Shown here: in pieces, positions 1 to 12,599 of the stretch | How positions within the stretch are numbered: position 1 is the first letter of the stretch | Layout: each line of letters opens with the position of its first letter | NCBI GenBank assembly: GCA_950022655.1 | Contig: OX465588.1 | Location: 24,042,527 to 24,106,526 of the forward strand | From: Alentia gelatinosa | Lineage: Eukaryota > Annelida > Polychaeta > Phyllodocida > Polynoidae | Direction: 5' to 3' | Length of the DNA: 64,000 nt | Program-made: the position numbers and the translations under genes | Notes under the pieces: model-generated | What the model was told of the DNA's origin: nothing | What the model saw: only the letters and a program-made list of their open reading frames with translations | Databases searched by the model: none

Positions 1-248
1 CGCCCATTTTCTGAGTTAGTGCCAAGATAGTGGTATATTCCATTGTAATGAATGGGCCTGCCATTCTTTATATGTCCGCTGAATCTACCTTTGCCTAGCC
101 CACACTTGTCTCAACGCCCTTTGGCCTTTGGTCAGTTCCTTGGTGCTGCTCCTTATGGGACCCTTTACACCTTAGTGCAGGCAATTCCTCAAAACGAGAC
201 GCAGTCCCTCTTTACCTTAGTCCTCTTCCATGCCTCCTGTATTTTAGT

Positions 249-323
249 CTCTCCCTCCCTCCCTCCCTCTCTCCCTCCCTCTCTCCCTCCCTCCCTCCCT
301 CTCTCTCTCTCTCTCTCTCTCTT
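249..323 (+). repeat. Polypyrimidine (CCCT)n/(CT)n tract
   Basis: About 75 bp of uninterrupted pyrimidine with mirror symmetry, able to form triplex (H-DNA). It ends in a short (TA)-rich run. Confidence 0.95.
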
Positions 324-1521
324 TATATATACATTTGTATATATATTATATGCTTCTGGGAAGATTCGTGTTGTCCCCAACGTCTTGTCAATAGTTCCAC
401 TCTAGCCCGCCCAGGTTTATCCAGCCATTTCATTGACATGATTCCCACCACATTTTTATAGGGCACTGTTCTTATACTAAATTCCAGGGGTAATTAACCT
501 CCCATAGCTTACTCCAGCGTTCTAATCTTAGATGTAACATATCCTGGTTTTAAATAGACATCGGGCTACAGGAAGGCAGAATGTCACCTGCAAATTAAAC
601 CTCTCAACTAATTAATTTTCTTAAAACCTAGATATATTATGGTTGACAACACATCAACTAGTTGCCCCATCATGTTTGTTTTTGTCATATATCATATTAA
701 GCGTTGTATTATATACCTTATCCTGTTCTTATGATGTCTACACTATCGGATAACTTGTTTGTGCATAAATGCAAATAAAGTCTGGAGCTGAGCTGCTACT
801 ACAAAAATACTGAGAGGCAGTTGCGTATAAATTCTCTTAAAAATATTCAGTAAAGCGAGAAATGTATTATTGGCTCCCTCACAATGGAAAAATTCTGAAT
901 ATTTCTGAGGTTTTTCTTGATGCAATCGTAGCAATTTATCTCTATATTAAATTTGCTGATTGTCCTTTCTGCCGGACACGTTTCACTAATAAGGTGAAGA
1001 TACTCCTCCTAGGCCCCAGTTTGGAGACACAGCCCTTTACGCTATACCCTTGTGTTTTTCCCCTACGCACTCACTCCATCACGGCTGATACGGGGACCAC
1101 ACCCTGAGCTTGTGGGAACTGGTGCCTATCGGTCTGAGAGCTGCTCCTCAGCTCCGTTAAGGGCCGTTTCCGGGGGCCGCAGATGTCCGGTCACGTGGAC
1201 TCGTTGCCCTGCGCGCCACCTGCAGATGAACAGTGGCACCAGTAGTCCCTGCTCACGGTTGCCAAGCTTCCGAGCATATCCCTTTTTAACATCCGCTTCT
1301 CTGTGCACTGTAAATCTCGACGACGGTAACGAATGTCGCGGGAAGTTGTAACACGTGACGCACCAAACGTTCCCTCCGATGCAAAGATGGCGCTTTCAAT
1401 GCACACTCTGGCAGCACCACATCGATTAATGATCATGTTAGTCTTTGACTGTGAAGATTAAGCATATATAACTTGCATGCAAAGAAAATGAATGGAATAT
1501 TGAGATAGGTATGTATATGTT

Positions 1522-1522
<1 letters not shown>
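324..1522. other. Unannotated non-coding stretch
   Basis: Mostly AT-rich. A more GC-rich block at 1050-1360 contains CACGTGG/CACGTGA words and overlapping short frames on both strands, none with a motif. No gene seen. Confidence 0.5.

Positions 1523-1592
<70 letters not shown>
1523..1592. repeat. (AT)n microsatellite
   Basis: About 35 uninterrupted AT units; self-complementary and cruciform-prone. The Tyr/Ile frame on the minus strand is a by-product. Confidence 0.97.
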
Positions 1593-1595
<3 letters not shown>

Positions 1596-3500
1596 TTAAT
1601 CTTTCTGAAATGATGCTTACTGTGGAACAATTTTGGAGAATTTCATGTAGGATCTTTTTCCACTTCCATTAAAAACCTGTCAAATAATTGCGATAATTGA
1701 GCATTATTAACTACGGAATCTTGTAACTAAAAGTGATATCTCGCGACAGGCATTGTTAATACACTTAACTCACCGAAATCGCACATAATATTGTCAGACG
1801 TAGAGGTATTCCATAATTAATGAATTAAGGTAGAAGAAAAAAGTGGATGTAGATGTAATACAGATGTATTGAATCTATAGCTTTAGTTGGGTTTCCAATT
1901 CGGCAGCTGCTATCCATTATCAAGACGTTGGATGGTGTTTCGCTTCAAGATTCTCAGACGCCACTTGAGGAAATTGAGAACCCTTGTACTCTGGGCAATG
2001 GTTGATAGAGCAGATAAATGGGAGATTGAAAACACGCTTCACATTTACTCTAGATTGGGCGTTGTATGTTTTCCTAGTTTACTTCTCCATTTATGCTGTA
2101 TAATGAAATAATCATATCATGAGCAAAAGCCTCAGTATTACGAGGAAGAAGCATTAGAAAAGACCAAACAGAACTGAATTCTATTACGGTCTTGGGATAA
2201 TATTCTAATCAATCCCGATAATCCACTTAATTTGGCCGAAAAAAGTGTATCATACAAATATTTGTTGTTGTTGGTTATCGATTTTTTCTTTGAATCGAGC
2301 AATCTTTACTCTTCTTTGATATTCATAAATTCTGAACAATGTTCCATTCGATCTTGCCTGCACTTGAATGTCAGTTAAGAGCCATACACTTATTTCAATC
2401 TACATTCTGATGTACACCGTGGTCTATTATTGCTCCTTTTTTCTTTTTACAGTGACGATTGGAAATAGTCGCTCTTAATTGCAAGGGGAATTTTCAACAT
2501 CATCTTGGCATGTTATACATATTTATAACATCAGCACTTATTCATAGATACCTTCATTATTCAGGTAAACACAGTATTCAGCAGAAAACTGATGAGCTGT
2601 CGTTGTTCCCATACAAATCCAAGATGGCGGCATTCTACACAGACTGTGGTGGTGCAGTCATGAGGAGAGTGCTCTACCACCGCATTGTTCACTCTGCAAT
2701 CAGATCTTTTGTTATACCCACGCTTACCAAATAGCGACCAAACATCGGATAGGTGAGTGGAGAGCTAATGAACATATTTCCATACCTGCGCAGTGAACGC
2801 GTCCTGCACGTTGGACTTCCGGGTTAGTTCTGTACTGCTACACGATTTAGGAGATGTGTTACAAACTCCCTGTAAGGAGTAAGAATGTGTGATGACCAAA
2901 CATTGAGGTAAATAACATGGGGCATTCAACTAATACAGTTCAAAAAGATTAGATATGCTTTATAACAAAGTTCACACGCCGACGTTCGCAGCAGGTGACA
3001 CAGGCTACTTAGCAGCAAATTCAGCCAGCATGATAATGTGGCCAACGTCCACCAGACAGCGTGACAATCTGCTCACCATTTTTGCATCTGGCCAGCACCA
3101 GTTGACCAACCAGCTCAGTGAAAATGATCGCTGGGTGCTAAACAGGCGTCCTGTGGGCCCCGTATGATACTTTTGTGAGACAGTAGTATATTTGTTTCCT
3201 GTACTTTTTGCACTGGTGCTGTTCCGTCAATGACGGATGTTCATCTGCTACTTATAAAAAATTATTAACCGTTTTTACCGTTTTTATTTCATTTTCTCCC
3301 ACTTTATAAATACCTGGCTGATGCTCAATGATACTTTGTATGTGATTGTCCCTAGCCTCACCAAGATGCAACCCAAATATTTCCAGCCTTAAGTACAAGT
3401 ACTCCTTATACTAGATTCTCGATTTGCAGTTTCACATAACATTGAAGATACAAGTGGTTTGAGACCACCAGTAGTCCTTACGACGATTTATCATCTAGAA
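1593..3500. other. Unannotated; YY1-like site at 2619-2630
   Basis: AT-rich with short frames only. CCAAGATGGCGGC at about 2619 matches the YY1 consensus that often overlaps start codons in animals; its ATG opens 36 codons ending in TAG, and a GTGAGT donor follows at about 2751. Too weak to call a gene. Confidence 0.35.
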
Positions 3501-3698
3501 ACTGTCAGATACCATAATCATGGTATACGGATTCAAATTTGTGGTATACGACCTCAAGGTCATTGTATACGGAAAAACAGTCCCTCTGTGCTATAGAGCA
3601 AAAAGCGTAATACAATCGCTGAAGCTAGTGTATTACTTTGCATCAACCACTCGTGGTTTACGGCCGCACGTCGACAAAACCATCGACTATTGTCTATC
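3501..3698 (+). mobile_element. Dispersed repeat, shorter copy of the 54.5-kb element
   Basis: Begins CTGTCAGATACCATAATCAT and ends ACTATTGTCTATC. Compared with the copy at 54515-54811 it lacks one hairpin arm and most of the loop, leaving CCACTCGTGG at the joint. The shared TTRGLRP-like translated stretch is a by-product of the repeat. Confidence 0.6.
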
Positions 3699-6600
3699 TA
3701 TCCAGGTGCTTAGTAGAGTTAATAGGGTACTTAGTAAAACTTTTTCCAACCGCGACGCCACTGCAGCTGTCTATGAAACGAAAGAAAAATAACACTTAGT
3801 AGAGTTAACATCTATGAATAACACGTGTCAAGACAAGGATATCCATGACAAGACTATTGAGGATTGGAATAAACCCACCAACATGCACACCATGCAAATA
3901 TTCTAATCTGATTCACTGATATAAACTTTCATCCTCGACAGAGAGAAATAGGGCGCAATCTATAGGTTTTAAATAATAAATTCAGTCGGACATATTAAAA
4001 CTTGATTGCCTTAAGTGCCATTTCTTGTTGTACTTATCTTCCAGAAAAAAGCTAGGGTTAAGGTTTTTTCTTGAAATTATCAATGATCATACGTCTCAAC
4101 AAACGTTTTGATAGGTCTACATCAATAACACCTTTTGATAACACAAATGAGATAACACAATGACGATTCTTATGAGATGACAGCTGATGTGCCAACGGGA
4201 CTACAGCAATCATGAAGGTTAATGAAAGCATAAAAGCATAAAGAAATAGCTAGAAGCAATCGGGATTGAGTTGGCCTAATCCAAAGTAAGAAACACGTTA
4301 TTAAGAAAGGCAGGGCATTCGCACACACTAACGATGAAATATAAGAAAAGCAGAATTGCATTCACATGAAGCGTAATGAAAATATTACTTAATGTGTTTC
4401 AGATCCGATTGCATTAGTATATTTTCTTTTGGGGATTGAAAGTATCTAAAGGGCAGATAATAAATTCATAAGGTAATGGGGGCGTTTCAGTCAGCAATGC
4501 ATTGCCCTCGTTCGTCCGGCGGAAGGAAGGCCGTTGGTATGACCTACTCCAGCCCCCGCCCTTCCTTCCGCTCGACCAACTGGGCCAATAAATTATTTTC
4601 TTTATTGACCACCAACAGACTGTGCCTTCTTCAGCCGCTGTGCCCGACACAAGGACATTCCTCTACACAAGTAAGTCATACGTGCCCTTCTTAATCGTCT
4701 ACATCCATTATTAGACTGAATGATGCCATTCGTACAAGAGACATAAACAAATTATTGTTTGATATAATAAGATAGGAAGTAATGGATCAATAAACATTAA
4801 GCTTTCACAGAATGAAGGAATAACGTCATATTTAAGACTTCGAAGCGCAACATAAAAAGAGAAGTCAAGGAATGCGTGTTAAATGACGTGACAAAGGAAT
4901 ACAAATATCACCATCGGCTCGTCCTCGTGCAGTACACACTGACAACTCATGCCTGGCCTCAAGCTTCTGACAGTGCCACAGGCTTAATAAAAAAAACCTG
5001 TGAGTGTGTAATTCTCGGTGGTTATTCAAACTTTCCCATAGTCTTCAAGACAATAAACAGCCAACTAAAGTCGAACTCACTCAGTCTTTAAGATAGTGAG
5101 TGATATTTCTACAAATGTGAAATTAAGATAAAAACCTAGATGTAATTAGTATACAATGAAATCTCCATTATCAGTCTGATATCTAATTTGTGAAAATACA
5201 TGAATTTCAACGCTTATTAAGAAAAACTATGATGCAAAGATTATAATGCCATAATGTAATAGCGTGTGCTGCTCGATGATGACCAAGCAATTTCCTAGAC
5301 GTCAGTCCCAACCTTTCCTATAGTAATTAACGCTAGCATGTGCAACCCTAGAAAAGCTGTGGTGAACATAACGGTATGCATTATCGGTATGGTGACCTAG
5401 CGATAAAACATTATAAAGGAACCTTACACTATTTAATGTGACAGAGTTTAAACCACGCTCTCTACCACAGCGCGCTCTCTCCAAATCTGCCATGGCCACA
5501 CCCCTTCCACTTTATATAAATACAAACAAACATCCCCTTATACGACCAGACTCACCATCCCAGTGGGATCGTCGATAATTCGTACCCGCCTAACAATGTT
5601 ACCATGGCCTGGCACAGGGCAAAGCTGTGTCCTGGATGGAGAACGTTACACGGTCCAGTCCCCCGAACTTGAGGGTAACTGTCCAACGCTGAGATGTTAA
5701 CGGCCCTATAGAGCTTCTGGGATATTGGCGGATTCTTTTGGTGTTTTTTTTTTTCTTTTTTTAGTTTTTTTTTTATTGGGGGGAGGGACAAGTTGTTACA
5801 GCAAGAGAGTTGAATGTATTATCAGGAGGCTGTCTGCATAACTAACACTGCCAATAAACAACGTTATAAGTGTATTTTATGAACGCAACAACAAGCCACA
5901 AAAGGATTTTGATCCACCATAACCTCCTTCAAGCAATTTGCAGTCTTTTTATCAATAGATTGATATAGGCTTGGCTGGATCACACTCACACATGGAAAGA
6001 CACGGACATAAACAAATTCCTAAGACCGGTTTAAATATTCCTAAAGATCATTGCCACAGCCCTTAAAATATTAGGATTTGACAATACTTTTTCTTCGAAC
6101 TATATAAAATGTACTTCATTGGCACCGAGTTTATCCAAATGAAATATCCATTAGGTTGCAATTTCTAAAGTGTGTACAACACTCATAGTTTTACATTCAT
6201 TTTCCAATTGTTCATTCAGATTTATAGATGCAGCCGTGCTTTTGATATAATTGTGATAGTAAGCAAATCCTTACCGCAACAAACAAACTTCCCTTGATCC
6301 CATACATTTTCTTTGATCAGTGCACGCCTCAGATGTGCACCTTTCCGCGACAACAGATACAACTCACTGCAGCGGTATTGATCATGCCTCACTTTAACAA
6401 TGAGGTGGGTATACTATAGTCCATACTTCACATCCACAGCCTGTATTACTCACACATATCAAGATTGGTAGAGAGTAGTTCCTTAAATTGAAGTGAATTC
6501 ACAATCCTTTACATCATCCAGTCCCAAAATACGAGGGACACTTAGCACCACCCAAGCGATTGTCAAGATCTTCCATGAAACAGGTAGACATGGTATTCTT

Positions 6601-7219
6601 TGTCACGTGCCAATAGTCGTTTGTTTTGAAGTCAACAATGGTTGGGTGGAGAGGGAGTGGCTGCCTGTACATCCTTTGTGAGGTGATCGGGTTACAGGTT
6701 TCATTTTGCAGTCATTTCCGCCATTACGTGACCCAAAAAGAGGGTGGGACGATGGGGGCCGTTCACCGCCCTCTGAAGGATCCAAACTCCGTCGTGGAAT
6801 CAGCGCCTGGGATTATTACAGTTGGCGACAGGGAGTGTTTTGTCTGACGTCTTCAGCCTTTCTTCAGCGACGTTAAATTCGTTACTGGAGAATAAGTAGC
6901 CCTTGTGACGCACGCCCCTAGATGAAGCCACAGTATTCCAGTCCCGCTTCCATTCTTTTCCCTCGCTTTCTCTAAACAGGAGTATACCAGCACAAAGAAA
7001 CTGTCAGATATACTTTCCGGCAATTTGTATTTTTATTATTCTCAGCTAATGAATGAGAGGCCTGCCTCTCGCTTTCCGCCTTTCATATTCCAGCCTCATA
7101 CTGTGTTTCACTTGTCCTCCCCACCGACACAGAGTTATCGACTTCTTTTTCCATCCCCAACCCCTGTGCACCGTTGATAGATGGCGCCGGCGTCGTCCGT
7201 AGTGTTCCTGATAACTTAC
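3699..7219. other. Unannotated non-coding stretch
   Basis: AT-rich, frequent stops on both strands, a T/A-rich run near 5742-5775. Nothing with coding character was found. Confidence 0.5.
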
Positions 7220-7353
7220 CCCAGTTTCTTTTGACACCTCCCCCGGCTTTGCCCCTGCCTCCACCAGGGGGTGCGGGCGACACTCTCGGTAGTGGTCGAC
7301 TTTCTCTGCGGATTGTAGTCAAGACCCGCCACGGGATTACACGACTTGGCCAT
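7220..7353 (-). CDS. Weak candidate first coding exon
   Basis: An ATG in strong context (AAAATGG) opens 44 codons starting MAKSCNPVAGLDYNPQRKS and ends at the consensus donor CTGGG|GTAAGT (GT at 7219-7218). CpG-rich DNA at 7390-7530 lies just upstream on this strand, as expected for a promoter. The remaining residues are Arg/Gln/Trp-rich with no recognised motif, and two other frames are also open here, so this may be chance. Confidence 0.22.
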
Positions 7354-7389
7354 TTTATCTCCCAGAATCCTCTTCAAAAACCCTACTGC

Positions 7390-7540
7390 CCACTATATCT
7401 ATATCCGCGCCGGCTCAGGAGCCCCTCGGGAGGCAAGCTCAGCAGCGGTATTCCGGGGAGAGTGTGTGGCCGACTTCCGCTGGCGTCGTCCTTATCTGGC
7501 CGCGTCTGCGGATGTTATCTGGCCCATCGTGCTTTGTGCA
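7390..7540. promoter_or_regulatory. CpG-rich segment, possible promoter
   Basis: A short GC- and CpG-rich block in otherwise mixed sequence, upstream on the minus strand of the candidate exon at 7353-7220. No clear TATA box or initiator was assigned. Confidence 0.25.
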
Positions 7541-8309
7541 TTTAAGATGATAACTCTATTTAGCAGCCCGATGCTATCTTTGTTTCCACTCATTAAGAAA
7601 ACCCTATCTCTGTACGTTTGAGATCGCCACTCCACCAACTACCATCCCTCCCCTTTTTTTGCAGATTACAAAAAAAATAGCTGCGAATGAAGAGAGATTG
7701 CTTGATTTAATTATTTGAACTGACATCGCAGGCGTCAGGCAAGTTGAATGATATCTGTGTTCGTGCCGTTTGGTTGGTGATATTGATGAGATGTATGACA
7801 ACATGCCGGCAAAGCCCATGCATCAGGAGACAAACACTGCGGGACAAGTTGTAACGTGTAACGTTACACCATTGATCATTAACCGGTAAAGCACCGTATA
7901 AGCAGGCAGCGGGGACTGGTAAGGGGAGGGGGCTGACATGCTAATATATAACGGTAGGGCGGCTGTGAAACACCACCAGAATGTGAGTGACGTCAAGCGG
8001 GGTCTATCTATCACAGGGGGCGCGGGCCAGCACATTGATCCCTATTCACAGCAGCATCTTATAACAGAGCAGCACCCACAGCAGATGTCCCCATTGTACG
8101 CAAGTCCCAGACAATCAATACGGGCTTAAAGCTCCAGGACAACGAAAGGAGGGGAAAAAATACACATCACCTGTTTTTGTTTTGTTTTTAAATTTGGAAA
8201 GATGATCCTTGAGATTACTGCCTACAAATTAGATTGCCTATTGTTTTTTAGTTAGGAAGGCACAATAGGGGATGTTAATCGGAAGAACAATTCAGTTAAC
8301 CCCCCTTAC

Positions 8310-8530
8310 ATTTATTTGAGTCGTTGGGCTTGTCAGGGTAAATGTAGCCAATCCGTTCCTGTTCCAGCCTAAGCACTCTCTGCAGGCAGGGGTCTGTGGT
8401 AGAGATAATACTCCTCCTGTTCCTAAAGGACCTGGCTTGAGAGTCCGGGCTGGGGAGCGGGCCGTCTGGGGTGAGGGTGTCAGCCTCTCTTCCCACCCGA
8501 CGGGCCTCTGGAGGTTCAGACTCGGGCGAG
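8310..8530 (-). CDS. Candidate internal coding exon, protein not recognised
   Basis: A strong acceptor (TTTACCCCCCTCCTCTGAGCAG) lies directly before 8530, and the exon ends at 8310 before GTAAGG. The 221-nt exon enters in phase 2, matching the upstream exon's exit phase, and leaves in phase 1. Codon use is coding-like, with many third-position G/C (CTG, CAG, GCC, ACC, AAG, GAC). The peptide starts SPESEPPEARRVGREAD, continues through an acidic Pro/Ser linker, then a charged stretch LQRVLRLEQERIGYIYPD that could be a short helix with an aromatic motif. Family unknown. Its continuation should lie at lower coordinates on the same strand. Confidence 0.5.
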
Positions 8531-8659
8531 CTGCTCAGAGGAGGGGGGTAAACCCGGACTGAGCAATACATCAAGAAAGGACGAGCGGAGGGAGGGAGGG
8601 GGAGGGCGTGCGGCCAGGGAGCCATTCAGGGGGCCTGAGCTGGATATGGAATAACGTAC
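8531..8659 (-). other. Candidate 129-nt intron with length divisible by three and an in-frame stop
   Basis: The segment has GTACGT at its start, a long C/T tract and GAGCAG at its end. It is 43 codons long and stays in frame on both sides except for one TGA at 8628-8626. Retention would give a shortened C-terminus; splicing would join the two flanking exons. Confidence 0.4.
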
Positions 8660-8882
8660 GTGTTCTCGGGGCTGGCTTGTTGGTACCACCGACCCTGAGG
8701 ATAGGTCATGCTGAGCTGTAGACCGGTTAATGGACCAGATATACAGAATGATTGCCCGATGGTGAAGTGGTTCATGGACGGCGGATCAACATGCCCGCTG
8801 ATGTATGAACCTGGTGCCATGAGTGGTTGGAGACCCGGAGGTGACAAGTGCTGCCTCACAAGGTCATACCCCGCGAAGCAGC
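8660..8882 (-). CDS. Candidate internal coding exon, protein not recognised
   Basis: On the minus strand the acceptor CTCTCTATATACAG precedes a 223-nt open segment beginning GC TGC TTC and ending GAG AAC AC before the donor GTACGT (GT at 8659-8658), phase 2. The peptide is rich in Pro, Ser, Gly and His (for example LSPPGLQPLMAPGSYISGHV) and low in charge, like a flexible region of a regulatory or structural protein. Splicing to the exon at 8530 keeps the frame. If the intron is retained, translation ends at TGA (8628-8626) after PYPAQAP. I see no named domain. The other strand is also open here, so strand choice rests on splice signals and phase agreement. Confidence 0.4.
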
Positions 8883-10040
8883 CTGTATATAGAGAGCTGC
8901 TCGATGTAATTTAAACCACCGGTTCTCGTAGACTTTCATTTCTATGAAGTCAACCAATGCATTACATATTCTGGGACTGTTTCTAGTCAGACCGTGATGA
9001 TATTGTTTGTCGACCTTCGAGTGAGTTAATCTGAATGATGGACCACTGTTGGCATTGAGATAAGGGTCTCATTAATATTTCTCTGAGTTATTGCATGTTG
9101 GTATTTGTTTTACTGATAATTACTGTATGAACCAACCTATTCCAAGCCACGTATCAAATGAGCAATCTATATTATGGAAGTTCTGCATGTCAGTGATCAA
9201 TAAAATGATATAGAACAATCAATTCGTTGTCCTTAAATCATTTAGACTTTTTAGATATATTATTTTACTTGATTTTTACAAATTAGAAATAGTTTACAAT
9301 TTTTGATCCTCTGAACGTGTGTAACACCTTTTCTCCAGCTTTTTTTTAACCACATTTCCATACACCAGTCAGCTGCTTTGTTTAAAAGCTCCTGTTTCTC
9401 AAGTGACCCATTACACTGAATTCAAAGATTTAACCACAAACTGTTCGTATTCAGCAGAATTAGGCACCTGATGTCAAGTGAAATTTCATAAACAAACCAG
9501 GAAGCAGTACATATCGATGTTGTATTATCACACAAACGATTATCTGCACAAAAGATTAATGCTGATAATGACCTAATTCTTGGTTGTAAGTCAAGTTCAG
9601 GCTACCACGTTCACAAAGTGAAAAGTTTATAAAACCACCATCGTATCGTGGACAAAGAACTTGGAATGACCTAGACCCCAACAACAGAATGCTACTCATC
9701 AAATTCATTTTTAAACGAGGCATAATAAATCTGCCACACCTTCCAAACGAAGGTTCTCTTAATTCCTGACAAAAGTACATTTGCCAAGTTCAATTATTAT
9801 GTATCATTTCGTTATGAATCGTTCAAGAAACTGTACGCCAATCCATACAATGGAAGACCGCCCATGAGGCGAATCATGGGAATAATTGATATTACTCCTT
9901 TGCACTACAATTTACACAAAATGGGTAAGCGGAAACGGAAATGTCATGATCGGATAGAAATGAAATAATCACACTATAAATATCAATCCTTTATAGAATT
10001 GTATCGAACTCGTTGATGATTCATCTATTATTAAGCATGA
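8883..10040. other. Unannotated non-coding stretch
   Basis: AT-rich. A 74-codon minus-strand frame at 9556-9780 looks mildly protein-like but has no motif or convincing splice sites. Confidence 0.45.
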
Positions 10041-10082
10041 AGACTAAGAGAGAAAAACAGAGACAGAGAGAAAGGGAGGGAG

Positions 10083-10117
<35 letters not shown>

Positions 10118-10125
10118 AAGAAAGG
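10041..10125 (+). repeat. (GA)n microsatellite
   Basis: Irregular GA-rich lead-in followed by about 14 GA units and GAAA units to 10125. Purine-only on this strand. Confidence 0.93.
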
Positions 10126-12105
10126 GGCCACTAAACTTCCCATGACTTCACAACTAGGCCAGCAGACCATAACCTCAACTGTAGACATATAGACGACAGA
10201 ACACTTTATCTCCTCTGAAAATCGAGGCCGAGCTACTCGATGGCTAGCTAAGAATGCTCCACATTACACTACAGGACCTGGCCGAACGCTGACTCTCCAC
10301 ATGGCTGGGTCACGCGCCGCCCACTCTCAACGCCCATTATACATTCGTCTCACGACCCGAGGACCTCATCCTACTGGTCCTTACCGGATCCATACCGCCC
10401 AGGACGAGGCCCACGCCCTAACTACACACTGATTCCCATGCAACTCAGAGGCCTACAATTTCCCGTTTATGAGCCCTCCCACCCCGCCAACTACTTCTAA
10501 CGAAGGAGCTAACATTTCAGATGATTCCGATGGAGATATATGTTTCCGAAAGGAATTATATGAAAGATTCTTCTCAAATCATTTTAACCAGAACTTGACA
10601 TCCTACTTTTGACTGGATTGTAAGCTTGATATCTAGCTGTAGCTAGGTTTGTTTGGGTAGGCTATACAGCTTGTCATGTGGAAATTGCTTTGATTTCTTT
10701 TTACTACTGTTGTTGTAACGAAAAGTTGCCCAACAGCACAATATTGCTGACGGTAGATCATTACATGACTAAACCTGAATGATGATTCAGGTCCTGTAGA
10801 TATATATTATATATGTTATTTGCCTGCATAAAAGGGCGGGGTGATCGATGGAGTGGATCATAGAAGTTAAAGAAGTAAAAAAAACAGGAATGCGACAATA
10901 ATGTATACTGAAAAGTCGACGATTTCCATGGATCCAGCTTCGCATGTACAATGAGTTAATTTTAGTACCATCATGATTGCTGATGCTGCTACCTTCAAGC
11001 ATCATTAGATCGCCAATGAGGACTACGCTAGTGAATGTACAACGTCAGCCATCAATAATGGAGGCACACTAACTGCAATAGATTGAGCTAGTGCAACTAA
11101 CTGGTGACAATGCAACGGTTGGGGAAGGACCATGGACCATGCAAACCCATTGTTGGTTCAAACAAAGCAAATAGTAATCAAGTCTGAAAACACTATGTTC
11201 AAGTTACCAAGCAATGTTTAGGGATCTAGTTTGTATGTCAATATTCACTTTATAGATGTGCTAATGAAAAGATGAATATAGAGTCCCTACCATGAAACAG
11301 TCTGAACATGACGACCCAGTACAGAGAGACACTCAGAATAGTTAGAGAATAGACCCGGCGGTAGCGTATCTCGGCTGTCACGGATAGCAGTTAAAGAGAG
11401 CTTCTCAACAATGCCCCCTATGCACTCTACACCATGCATGTCTGCAACATTTCCAATGGCACATTAAGATCTAAACCTATTATCGTTATGACAGGTAGCA
11501 TAATGGGAATGTGTTCGGCAAGATAAATTGGTCATGGGCTACCTACAGGTGTATTTTCACTGAACATCAACAGGTCGGCGAAGCACAGGATGGCCTTGCA
11601 ATGGTACAGGTGTAAAGATAAAAACAGCCACTACTATACGCTTGATGTGATAGATGCAGGAAAACAAGTCATCATATCATTGACACAAGGCTGCTCACTG
11701 TAGTTCCTCACCCTCGCCTTGCAGGGCGTTGTCATCAAGCACGGATGAATCAAGCCGTTTCTTTCAACACGGACACACACAGATCAATCCCATTTTAGAG
11801 CTCGTCGATCAAAGTCCCGTCACTGGCACGCCCACTCCTACTCCTGGAAACATTCTCAATAGAAACATGAATGCAAATTGAACACCCAGTGGTCCTTACA
11901 ACAGGAACACAAAAGAAACCTTTGAGTTTTAAGAATTTTATGTCTGGTCTTCTCTCAGTCATAAGTGTCATGTTAGCAGATTTAATTCTATTGAGTAAAT
12001 ATAGTCTAGATTTAAGTGCAAATGTACACAGCAAAAGTGGGTCCTAGTTCTGGGGATAGAACGTCTGGAACACATATACAAGTGTGTACTTGATAGGTAC
12101 TTAGG
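10126..12105. other. Unannotated non-coding stretch
   Basis: C/A-rich block at 10130-10500, then AT-rich sequence. Only short frames without motifs. Confidence 0.45.
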
Positions 12106-12330
12106 GTGTTATATTTTCATGTTAACCACTCAAAGGGGTACAGATCCAACGTGCTTACTCCGGCAACTTCATGTACCGAACAAGGCGTACATCTAAGCGG
12201 ATAAGTGTAAACTGTTAGTGGAGAGATAAGTAAATTGGATAAATATACACAAGATAATCTACTAGGAGTGAAGTGTTATACTTTCGTGTTGACCGCCCAC
12301 TGGCATATATCCAAAGTGTCTTCTTCAAGG
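12106..12330 (+). repeat. Diverged duplication, offset about 167 bp
   Basis: GTGTTATATTTTCATGTTAA (12106) and GTGTTATACTTTCGTGTTGA (12273) begin two similar blocks of about 50-60 bp. Non-coding. Confidence 0.5.
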
Positions 12331-12599
12331 TAAACCTATACCAAGGGGTGTGGGGGCAGTGAGGGAGGGAAGGCGTCTGTATATTTTATCAATGAAAGAG
12401 TGGTGGAGATGCAAAATAAACAAACGGGTGTTATATGCCCTTAAGGCCCAAGTGTTGTTCCTTGGTGCTCGCTATAGGCAGAACATAATGAGGTGAAGTT
12501 CTCCAATGCAATGAGCACGCAAGTCATCCAGTAGATGGCGTGGTGGTTATGGTGTCTGGAGTTGGCCGGTCGACTGTAGAGGTAAGGTAGGCAAGGGTG

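Noticed and set aside
2621..2734. 36-codon ORF from the YY1-like ATGGCGGC
   Set aside because: Too short to judge and stops before the nearby donor; noted only as a site.
9556..9780. 74-codon minus-strand frame
   Set aside because: Looks mildly protein-like but no family, splice signal or neighbouring support.
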